Assembly (NCBI RefSeq): GCF_003590795.1
Contig: NZ_QYUL01000001.1
Location: forward strand, 2,373,001 to 2,437,000
Reading direction: 5' to 3'
Source of the DNA: Azospirillum cavernae
Lineage (GTDB): Bacteria > Pseudomonadota > Alphaproteobacteria > Azospirillales > Azospirillaceae
DNA: 64,000 nucleotides
Part shown: positions 45,848 through 53,053 of the stretch, piece after piece
Layout: each line of letters starts with the position of its first letter
Numbering within the stretch: the stretch's first letter is position 1
Program-made: the position numbers and the translations under genes
The notes under the pieces: model-generated
What the model was told of the DNA's origin: nothing
Databases searched by the model: none
What the model saw: only the letters and a program-made list of their open reading frames with translations

Positions 45848-46486
45848 CGCTTCCAACCGCGCGATGTCGCCGCTGGCGATGGCCGGGATGTTCCGGGTGA
45901 TGGCGGCGGCGTCCCAATTCCACCAGGCGATCTCTTGCAGGCGCTTGATTGTTTCGTCATCGAAACGCATACGGACGACGCGGCCCGGATTGCCGACCAC
46001 CACGGCGTAAGGCGGCACATCCTGGCTGACCACCGCCCGCGCGCCGATGATCGCGCCGTCGCCGATGGTGACGCCGGGCAGGATCAGACTGTCCCAGCCG
46101 GTCCAGACATCGTTGCCGAGAACGGTGTCTCCCCGGCTTGGGAAATTCGTTTCGTCCTCGTACCGACCGGCCCAGGCCCCGCCATGCATCAGAAACGGGT
46201 AAGTCGAAAACCCGGTCAGCCGGTGGTTCCCGCCATTCATCAGAAAGCGGGTGCCAGTGGCCATGGCGCAGAAACGGCCAATGCGCAGCCGGTCGCCGGT
46301 GAAGGCATAATGATAGAGCACGTTGCGCTGAAACGCCTCCGGCCCGTCGGGATCGTCGTAATAGCTGTAGGCGCCGATCTCGACGTTGGGCGGCAGCGGC
46401 AGATTGCGCGCGAACATGACGCGCGGATGGGCCGGAATCGGGTGCAGGGCGTCGGGATCCGGCCCCAACAACGGATCATGCGTCAT
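45836..46486 (-). CDS. CatB-related (Vat-type) O-acetyltransferase
   Basis: The 216-residue protein has a left-handed beta-helix acyltransferase pattern: IGRFCAMATGTRFLMNGGNH, NDVWTGWDSLILPGVTIGDGAIIGA (in parts) and PYAVVVGNPGRVVRMRF. The key histidine is in GGNHR. Relatives include xenobiotic acetyltransferases for chloramphenicol and streptogramins, but many have other small-molecule substrates. The ATG at 46486 was chosen over a TTG at 46525. Confidence 0.9.
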   Translation of the reverse strand: MTHDPLLGPDPDALHPIPAHPRVMFARNLPLPPNVEIGAYSYYDDPDGPEAFQRNVLYHYAFTGDRLRIGRFCAMATGTRFLMNGGNHRLTGFSTYPFLMHGGAWAGRYEDETNFPSRGDTVLGNDVWTGWDSLILPGVTIGDGAIIGARAVVSQDVPPYAVVVGNPGRVVRMRFDDETIKRLQEIAWWNWDAAAITRNIPAIASGDIARLEAAAR

Positions 46487-46514
46487 CGAAACAATCGTTC
46501 TTTCGAAAGCGTCG

Positions 46515-47237
46515 TTACGATTCAAGAACGGGTGGCAGCGCCACGGCGAAGCTGCTGAGATCCTCCTTGTGGCGCTCTTCCAACGGCAGATGGCCTTTGA
46601 CGAGGTAGAGGATGTTCTCGGCCACGTTGGTCGCGTGGTCGCCGATCCGTTCGATGGATTTCGCCGCGAACAGCAGATGGGTGCAGCCGGTGATCTGCGC
46701 CGGGGTTTCCATCATGTAGGTGAGGAATTCGCGGAACAGGCTGGTGTAAGCCGCGTCCACCTCGCCATCCCGGTCGCGAATGACGGTGGCCAAGGCGGCG
46801 TCCTGCTCGGCATAAGCGCGGCGCATGTCGCCGACCATGCTCAGCACCGTCCGCCCCATCCAACTGAGCGAGCCGACCGGCGGCAACGTCGGCAAACCGG
46901 CCAACGTCACCGCCCGCTTGGCGACCGATCCGGCGAAATCGCCCATCCGTTCCAGGTTCGACGCGATTTTCAACGCCGCCACGATGTCGCGCAGATCCTT
47001 GGCCATCGGCTGGCGCAGCGCCAGCAGACGGATGGACATCGCCTCGATCTCCATCTCCAACTGGTCGATGGCGGCGTCGCCGCTGATGACCTGGGTCGCC
47101 TTGTCGACGTTGGCCGTGGTCAGAGCGTCCAACGCCTCCGCCAACTGCCGTTCCACCAGCTCCGCCATGCGGTCGATCGCCGCGTGCAGAGCCGTCAATT
47201 CGGCGTCGAACGCCGCAACCGTATGCCCAACGACCAT
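46515..47237 (-). CDS. phoU: Phosphate signalling complex protein PhoU
   Basis: PhoU damps phosphate-starvation signalling through the Pst transporter and PhoR. The 240-residue protein shows two PhoU repeats, each with a metal-binding E/DxxxD pattern (NLERMGDFAGSVAK and SIERIGDHATNVAENI). No pst or phoB/R gene is nearby, so this is an orphan copy. It is upstream of the acetyltransferase with a short gap on the same strand. Confidence 0.95.
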   Translation of the reverse strand: MVVGHTVAAFDAELTALHAAIDRMAELVERQLAEALDALTTANVDKATQVISGDAAIDQLEMEIEAMSIRLLALRQPMAKDLRDIVAALKIASNLERMGDFAGSVAKRAVTLAGLPTLPPVGSLSWMGRTVLSMVGDMRRAYAEQDAALATVIRDRDGEVDAAYTSLFREFLTYMMETPAQITGCTHLLFAAKSIERIGDHATNVAENILYLVKGHLPLEERHKEDLSSFAVALPPVLES

Positions 47238-47477
47238 CCTTGACGTCCTTCTTCAAACAGATCCTTGACACCCATGCGCGCCGAACAACCATTCCGATGG
47301 TCTGACGAGAGCGTGTCAAGCGGGTTTCCCGCAATCACAGGGGCTATACCCAATGGCTCTTAACCTTTGGCATAGATTATTTTAAGACACTGGTCTATCG
47401 CTTGGACAACAACGCTTTGGTCCGAACCGCGCCCGGCGGCGCGACGGACATAGGCCCATGACAGTGGACGTGAGTCG

Positions 47478-48785
47478 ATGACGCCACACGAGTTGGTCGC
47501 CATTCTGGAAAAACACGAACGCTGGTTGAAGAAACGAACCGGCGGTTCGCGAGCCAATCTGACCATGGCGAACATGGAAGGCTCCAACCTGTCGGGCGTC
47601 GATCTGACCCAGGGCAAATTGTCTGGCGCGAACCTGTCCCACTGCGACCTGAGCAACGCCAATCTCAGCAACGCCGATTTGTTCGCCGCCCATCTGACCA
47701 AGGCCGACCTGTCGGGCTGCAACCTCTACCGCGCCGATTTGCGCGGCGCCCACATGCGCGGGGCCAAGCTGAAACGCGCCATCCTGAAAGAGGCGGATTT
47801 GCGCGGCGGCGCCCTGCTTTATGGCGGTGGCGGAAAAGGCGGCAAGGGCGTGGATTTCATTCGCTCCGACCTGTCGGGGAGCGATTTCGACGACGCGTCG
47901 CTGAACAACGCCAACATGTCGGGCGCCGATCTGACCGACGCGACGATGAACGGCGCCGATTGCGAAGGGGCGTTGCTGACCGGGGCCACCCTGATGCGCG
48001 CCGTGATGAAAAGCTGCAACCTGACCAACGCCGACCTGCGCGGCAGCAACCTGTCCGGCGTCAATCTGCAAGGCGCGGTTCTGCGCAACGCCAATCTGTC
48101 GGGCGCCATGCTGGCCGGGGCCAATCTGCGCAACGCCGACCTGCAAGGCGCCAAGCTGGAGGGCGCCGATCTGGCCGGGGCCGACACCACCGGGGCCAAC
48201 CTCGCCCGCTCAGCGGAAAATTTCTCGGTGCAGATTCAACAGGCGCTGCACAATCACTACACCTGGATCAACACCGGAGGCGCCATGGGATCGCGCGCCG
48301 ATCTCGCGGGCGCCGACATGACCCACATTGATCTGTCGGGCGTCAATCTGTCCGGGGCCAACCTGAAACAGGCCAACCTGACCGGCGCGAAGATGCGCGA
48401 ATGTCTGCTCATCATGTGCGACATTTCCGAGGCCGTCCTCAGCGGCGCGGATTTCACCGGCGCCATCCTGGATGGGGCCAATTTGCGCGGGGCCAATCTG
48501 CAAGGCGCCCGCCTCGACGGGGCCGGGATCGGCTGGGTGGACATCAAAGGGCAAGACGGCAAGCCAACCGGGCGTTTGTGGGCCGCCAACCTGACCAGTT
48601 GCAACCTGAACGGCGCGTCCTGCGTGCGCACCAATCTGCGCGGGGCCAATCTGTCGGATTGCGATTTCTCCGACGCCGACCTGACCGGGGCCATTCTCAG
48701 CGACGCCAACATCCGCGACACCCGCTTCACCGGAGCCAACCTCACCGGAGCCAGCCTGCCGCCGCCGCCCGACATTGACGATTGA
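47478..48785 (+). CDS. Pentapeptide-repeat protein with duplicated cap motif
   Basis: The 435-residue protein is mostly A(D/N)LxX repeats that fold as a right-handed quadrilateral beta-helix. Repeats fall in two main blocks (about 25-245 and 273-430). Each block is preceded by the same cap-like motif: residues 5-28 (ILEKHERWLKKR, GGSRANL) and 251-276 (IQQALHNHYTWI, GSRADL). A Gly-rich break (LLYGGGGKGGKG) lies at 113-124, and a shorter break near residues 350-370. Function is unknown; some family members mimic DNA. The stop overlaps the start of the TfoX gene. The 240-base upstream gap is AT-richer around 47360-47400 and may hold the promoter. Confidence 0.9.
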   Translation: MTPHELVAILEKHERWLKKRTGGSRANLTMANMEGSNLSGVDLTQGKLSGANLSHCDLSNANLSNADLFAAHLTKADLSGCNLYRADLRGAHMRGAKLKRAILKEADLRGGALLYGGGGKGGKGVDFIRSDLSGSDFDDASLNNANMSGADLTDATMNGADCEGALLTGATLMRAVMKSCNLTNADLRGSNLSGVNLQGAVLRNANLSGAMLAGANLRNADLQGAKLEGADLAGADTTGANLARSAENFSVQIQQALHNHYTWINTGGAMGSRADLAGADMTHIDLSGVNLSGANLKQANLTGAKMRECLLIMCDISEAVLSGADFTGAILDGANLRGANLQGARLDGAGIGWVDIKGQDGKPTGRLWAANLTSCNLNGASCVRTNLRGANLSDCDFSDADLTGAILSDANIRDTRFTGANLTGASLPPPPDIDD

Positions 48786-49054
48786 ACAGCGTGGCGAACC
48801 GCCCTTCCCCGCTCTCCCTGCCCGGCATCGGTCCCAAAACCACCATGTGGTTGGCGGACATCGGTGTTCATGACGTCGATTCGTTGCGCGCCGTCGGGGC
48901 GGTCGAAGCCTATCGCCGTTTGCGCATGGCCTCTCCGCAGCGTGTGAGTTTGAACGCGCTGTGGGCGCTGCACGCGGCTCTTCTCGGCGTGCCATGGACA
49001 TCCATCGACGACGCGACAAAGCAACAGCTTCTCGACCGCCTCAACGCCCCATGA
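48782..49054 (+). CDS. TfoX/Sxy C-terminal domain protein
   Basis: The 90-residue protein matches only the C-terminal helix-hairpin-helix-like domain of TfoX (LPGIGPKTTMWLADIGVHDVDSL in parts, ending ALLGVPW). TfoX activates competence genes in gammaproteobacteria; stand-alone C-terminal domains in alphaproteobacteria have no proven role. The TTG at 48782 overlaps the previous stop; GTG 48791 is an alternative. It is likely translated with the pentapeptide protein. Confidence 0.82.
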   Translation: MNSVANRPSPLSLPGIGPKTTMWLADIGVHDVDSLRAVGAVEAYRRLRMASPQRVSLNALWALHAALLGVPWTSIDDATKQQLLDRLNAP

Positions 49055-49088
49055 AGGGGGTGGTCGCGAGCCGTGCCGTTTGATCGGC

Positions 49089-49604
49089 CTAAAAATCAAC
49101 CTCGTCATCCCGCCCTTGAGCGGCGGCGTTTAAATTGGCGCCGACCTGCCGAAGCACGGCGATGGCGCGCGCCACCTCATCCGGCGGAATCCCGACAACG
49201 GCAAGTTCGGCGATGTCCGATGCGCTGGGCATCATGGTGTCGCGCAAAGCCCGCCCCTTGTCGGTCAGATGGATGTTCATCTTGCGGCGGTCATGCACGT
49301 TGCGCACCCGCTGAACCAGCCCCTGACTCTCCATGACGTTGACCGCCGTCACCGTCGTCGGCTCCATCATGCCGACGCGGTGGCTGAGTTCGCGCTGGGT
49401 CAGCCCATCCTCATCCCACAGGGCGCGCAAGAAAAACCACTGCCCCATGCTGACGCCGGAACGGGCGATTCGGGTCTGCAACGCGCGGGCAAAGGCGCGG
49501 TTCACATCGCGGACGACGAAAGACAGGGCCGTGTCGGCGGCGGGGACATCCTCCTCCACCGCGTCGCCCGTCGTCGGCTCCCACCCTTTGAAACACGCCA
49601 CCAT
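49089..49604 (-). CDS. MarR-family transcriptional regulator
   Basis: The 171-residue regulator has a winged helix-turn-helix (LTQRELSHRVGMMEPTTVTAVNVMESQGL, in sections) and the DRRKMNIHLT wing. The start at 49604 is supported by an AGGAAGAG ribosome binding site; upstream in-frame starts lack one. It diverges from aguB over a 473-base region with two inverted repeats, so it may control itself or aguB. Confidence 0.88.
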   Translation of the reverse strand: MVACFKGWEPTTGDAVEEDVPAADTALSFVVRDVNRAFARALQTRIARSGVSMGQWFFLRALWDEDGLTQRELSHRVGMMEPTTVTAVNVMESQGLVQRVRNVHDRRKMNIHLTDKGRALRDTMMPSASDIAELAVVGIPPDEVARAIAVLRQVGANLNAAAQGRDDEVDF

Positions 49605-49881
49605 CCCAACACTCTTCCTGCCCGTCATTCCCGCATCCGCTCTGGCGCGCGGCGGCGCCCCACGACCCAACCGCCACCTAGGCACGAGCGACATCCCCAA
49701 TCTTTTCCAATCATAGCGTGTCGCGTCCGAAGCGCAAATCAAATGCGCAAACCTCATGCACAGACATGCAATGATATGTCAGTCTCCATTCAATGCTGAT
49801 CGCAGGCATCAGACAAAATCAAACAAGCGGCCTCACCCGCCGTTTCTTTCCACAGTTTTCCCCTGCGCCAACGCTTTTCCA

Positions 49882-49901
49882 TCCCATATCCCGATATGGG
49901 A
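49882..49901. promoter_or_regulatory. Perfect 20-bp inverted repeat, candidate operator
   Basis: TCCCATATC and GATATGGGA are separated by CC. The site is 177 bases upstream of aguB and 278 bases upstream of the MarR gene start. Symmetry and AT-rich core fit a MarR- or GntR-type operator. Confidence 0.55.
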
Positions 49902-49975
49902 CGCCGAGATCGATTGCTGGAACCACGCTCTATTACTTCAGTTGGACAAAAACCCCTGACCAGAGAATATGAAGA

Positions 49976-50009
49976 TTTCGCTAAAACCCTCCCTTTGGTT
50001 TTCGCGAAA
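49976..50009 (+). promoter_or_regulatory. 13-bp stem hairpin in the aguB leader region
   Basis: TTTCGCTAAAACC pairs with GGTTTTCGCGAAA with one mismatch around an eight-base loop. It ends 68 bases before the aguB start. No T run follows, so it is not a standard terminator. Confidence 0.5.
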
Positions 50010-50077
50010 CTTGCCTGCGCTCCGTCATGCCGCCAGACTGAAATCTGCAAACTTCCTGTCCGACGTGAGGATCCGTC

Positions 50078-50980
50078 ATGACCCCCACCGCCGCCGCGTC
50101 CCGCCTTGTCACCGTCGCCGCGACGCAAATGGCCTGTGGCTGGGATCGGGCCGCCAATGTGGCTGGCGTCGAATCCCTGATTCGGCAAGCCGCCGCCCAA
50201 GGCGCCCAAATCATCCTGCCGCAAGAGCTGTTCGAGACGCCTTATTTTTGCAAGGACCAAAAACAGGCGCTGTTCGACCTCGCCGCCCCGGTGGCCGATC
50301 ACCCGGTGATCGCCCGGATGAGCGCGCTGGCGCGTGAGCTGTCGGTGGTGATTCCCGTCAGCTTTTTTGAAAAGGCCAACACCGCCTTTTTCAACTCGTT
50401 GGCCATGATCGACGCCGATGGTACGGTTCTGGGCGTCTACCGCAAATCGCACATCCCCGACGGTCCCGGCTATCAGGAGAAATTCTATTTCAGCCCGGGC
50501 GACAGCGGCATCGGGGTGTTCAAAACCCGTTACGCCACCGTCGGCTGCGCCATCTGCTGGGACCAGTGGTTTCCCGAAACCGCCCGGATCATGGCGCTGA
50601 AGGGCGCGGAAATCCTGCTCTACCCGACCGCCATCGGGTCGGAACCGCAGGATTCCAGCATCGACAGCCAAGGCCATTGGACCCGCGTCATGCAGGGCCA
50701 TGCGGGCGCCAATCTGATGCCGCTGGTCGCCTCCAACCGCATTGGCCGCGAGGAGGGGGAAAGCTGCGGCATCACCTTCTACGGCTCCTCTTTCATCGCC
50801 GGACCGCAGGGTGACATCGTCGCTCAGGCCGACCGCGACAGCGAAACGATGCTGACCGCGCATTTCGATCTGGACCGCATCGCCGCGCAACGCGCGTCTT
50901 GGGGCCTGTTCCGCGACCGTCGTCCTGAGCTGTACGGCGCGCTGCTGACGCTGGACGGGGAAACCACGCCGCGCCGGTGA
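50078..50980 (+). CDS. aguB: N-carbamoylputrescine amidase
   Basis: The nitrilase-superfamily enzyme hydrolyses N-carbamoylputrescine to putrescine in the arginine/agmatine route. The catalytic triad is Glu50 (LPQELFETPYFC), Lys123 (YRKSHIPDGPGY) and Cys160 (CAICWDQWFPE), with the surrounding residues typical of AguB and not of general amidases. The 300-residue length fits. No agmatine deiminase gene (aguA) is in the window. The acetylpolyamine amidohydrolase gene lies nearby on the other strand. Confidence 0.94.
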   Translation: MTPTAAASRLVTVAATQMACGWDRAANVAGVESLIRQAAAQGAQIILPQELFETPYFCKDQKQALFDLAAPVADHPVIARMSALARELSVVIPVSFFEKANTAFFNSLAMIDADGTVLGVYRKSHIPDGPGYQEKFYFSPGDSGIGVFKTRYATVGCAICWDQWFPETARIMALKGAEILLYPTAIGSEPQDSSIDSQGHWTRVMQGHAGANLMPLVASNRIGREEGESCGITFYGSSFIAGPQGDIVAQADRDSETMLTAHFDLDRIAAQRASWGLFRDRRPELYGALLTLDGETTPRR

Positions 50981-51006
50981 CGAAAGGTCCGGCGTCAGCT
51001 TTGGGT

Positions 51007-51693
51007 TTACACCACGAAGCTGGCGCCACGGGCGGCCCCAAACGCCGCCGTCGCCCCAACCAGACCCAGCGCGCTGCCATAGGCCGCCGCCCCACGCGCC
51101 GACAAGGCGGGGGACGCCGACGCGTTTTTGCTGTCGCCATTCGCCGAGTCGCCACGGCTGGATGCCGAGTCGCCGGACTTTCCGTCCGCCTTGCCCGCCC
51201 CCGCCGTACCGCCCTGCTGACGCAGTTCCGATTGCGCCTTGAGCTTCAGCGCGTCGGCCTGGGCGGCGACGCGCAGATCCTGCGGCGAGGGATCGTTGGG
51301 GGCCAGCGCCGCCGCCTTGACCTGCTCCATCTTGCTGATGGTGGATGACGGCTCGTTTTCCGGGCTGATGTCGACCTGGACCTCGCCAGCGGTCGCGTAA
51401 CTCTTGCCGTCCGGTCCACGGGTGTAGGTGAAGGACGCCGCCCCGGCGTTGCCGCCGCCCGCCGACTGATGCGCCGCCTCGTGCTGGCGGACGTTGGCGT
51501 CGGCCTGCTTGAGCTTTTGAACCTGCTGCTGGGCCTGCGGGGTTTGGACGGCCGCCGTGGTTCCGGTCGCGCTGGCGCCGTCCGTCGCGTCAGCGGATGA
51601 CGCGCCCGCCCCACCGCCGCTTTTGCGGGAGGTTCCCGCAAGCGAGCGATACGTCCCAATGGACGAGCCTATGGACGACACCCCGTCAACCAC
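51007..51693 (-). CDS. SprA/CJM1_0395-type putative metalloprotease
   Basis: The 228-residue protein belongs to the SprA-related family. It has a conserved core, with QADANVRQHEAAHQSAG containing the HEAAH zinc motif near residues 70-74, then FTYTRGPDGKSYATAGEVQVDIS and the coiled segment KMEQVKAAALAPNDPSPQDLRVAAQA. Both flanks are Ser/Gly/Ala-rich and disordered. The C-terminus has a hydrophobic Gly/Ala stretch. GTG at 51693 is the probable start. Proteolysis has not been shown for the family. Confidence 0.82.
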   Translation of the reverse strand: MVDGVSSIGSSIGTYRSLAGTSRKSGGGAGASSADATDGASATGTTAAVQTPQAQQQVQKLKQADANVRQHEAAHQSAGGGNAGAASFTYTRGPDGKSYATAGEVQVDISPENEPSSTISKMEQVKAAALAPNDPSPQDLRVAAQADALKLKAQSELRQQGGTAGAGKADGKSGDSASSRGDSANGDSKNASASPALSARGAAAYGSALGLVGATAAFGAARGASFVV

Positions 51694-51833
51694 CGTCCGC
51701 GCGCCTCACGCACCATGATCCGTGGGAATGATTTTAGTTCGATTCCACACCATCGACAACGCCATCCAGAACCGATCACGCAAATGGGAACGGCGCGTGA
51801 GGCCATTCCCATTTCACAGCGTCCGGCAAGGCC

Positions 51834-52865
51834 TCAGGCCCCTTCGAAGCCGGTCAGGACGTTGCCGACATTGACGCCCAAATCCGCCACCGCGTAACCG
51901 CCCTCCATCACGAACAGGGTCGGCAGATTCATCGCGGCCAGCGCCGCCCCCATCCGCAAAAAATCCTCCGACAGCAGCCGGAAGCGCGAGATCGGATCGC
52001 CGCCATAGGTGTCCGCGCCCAACGACACCACCAGCGCGTCCGGGGCAAAATCGCCGATGCGCCGCGCCGCCACGGCCAGGGCCTCGGCGTAGGCCGCCCA
52101 GTCGGTTCCCCAGGGCAAGGGCAGATTGAGCGTGGCTCCGGCCCCAGCCCCAGCCCCGGTTTCGTCGGCGTGGCCGCTGAAATAAGGAAACTCGTCGATG
52201 GGATCGGCGTGCAGCGACACGAACAGGACGTCGCCGCGCTCCCAGAAAATCTCCTGGGTGCCGTTGCCATGGTGGTAATCGACGTCGAGCACGGCGACTC
52301 GCGCCGCCCCGTTGTCGCGCAACGACTGGGCGGCGATGGCCGCGTTGTTCAGGAAGCAATAGCCGCCATAATAGGCCCGCCCAGCGTGATGCCCCGGCGG
52401 ACGGCACAGCGCGAAGGCGCTGCGGTCGCCCGCGCGCAGCCGGTCGGCCCCGGTCAACGCGCTGTTGGCCGCCGCCGTCGCCGCCCGCCAGGTTCCGGCG
52501 GTGATCGGCGTCCCGGCGTCGAAGGAGTAATAGCCCAACCGCCCGTCGATGGAGCGCGGAACCACGCGCCGGTGCATCCCCGGCGCCACCCAATTCAGCG
52601 GCAAGGCGTCCCAATCGCCATGCTCGACCAGCCATTCGTCCCAGGCGCTTTGCAGAAAGCTGAGATAGCCCGCGTCATGCACCCGCGCCAGAGGTTCCAG
52701 ACCATGGGGATCCGGCGTCACCATCGGACCAACGCCGATGGCCGCCAAGCGGTCGCGGATGATGTCCGCCCGCTCCGGCTTTTCATAGCAGGGGACCAGT
52801 TGCCCGTCGTTCAGCTCCGACCGGCCGGACTGAAGCCGGTGTTCCTCGCTGTGGATGATAATCAC
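51834..52865 (-). CDS. aphA: Acetylpolyamine amidohydrolase (histone deacetylase family)
   Basis: The zinc enzyme removes acetyl groups from acetylated putrescine, spermidine and similar amines. The 343-residue length and sequence follow the Mycoplana AphA pattern from end to end (HSEEHRLQ, RVHDAGYLSFLQSAWDEW, LCRPPGHHAGRAYYGGYC, LDVDYHHGNGTQ). Active-site residues are His159 and His160; zinc ligands are Asp196, His198 and an Asp near residue 285 (GADTYGGDP region). The GTG at 52865 has an AAGAAGAG ribosome binding site. General histone-deacetylase-like enzymes are the alternative, but the fit to AphA is close. Confidence 0.9.
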   Translation of the reverse strand: MIIIHSEEHRLQSGRSELNDGQLVPCYEKPERADIIRDRLAAIGVGPMVTPDPHGLEPLARVHDAGYLSFLQSAWDEWLVEHGDWDALPLNWVAPGMHRRVVPRSIDGRLGYYSFDAGTPITAGTWRAATAAANSALTGADRLRAGDRSAFALCRPPGHHAGRAYYGGYCFLNNAAIAAQSLRDNGAARVAVLDVDYHHGNGTQEIFWERGDVLFVSLHADPIDEFPYFSGHADETGAGAGAGATLNLPLPWGTDWAAYAEALAVAARRIGDFAPDALVVSLGADTYGGDPISRFRLLSEDFLRMGAALAAMNLPTLFVMEGGYAVADLGVNVGNVLTGFEGA

Positions 52866-53053
52866 GCCGCGCTCTTCTTCTGCAAAAAGGGAATGCTGGG
52901 TGGATGATACGCCCGAGTCCGGCCCGGCGATCCATCGGCTTTTGCAGAGCGGCCCCGATGGAGCCGTTGCCTTTTCGCCAATTGCACGCAATAGTGTTCG
53001 CGTGTTCTCGTTTGGCATCGTGCCGAATGGTGACTGTGGTTTTTTGACATCCA

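Larger units (their letters stand above)
49605..50077. other. Long divergent regulatory region
   Basis: This 473-base gap lies between the MarR gene and aguB. It is AT-richer around 49740-49980. It contains a near-palindrome GACAT...ATGTC near 49765, the inverted repeat at 49882-49901 and a long hairpin at 49976-50009. A TTGGAC at 49942 could be a -35 box for aguB. I see no convincing gene in it. Confidence 0.6.

Noticed and set aside
47478..48785. Repeated 15-base pattern suggestive of a tandem repeat or CRISPR-like array
   Set aside because: The periodicity is the codon pattern of pentapeptide repeats in an open frame; there are no constant repeats with unique spacers.
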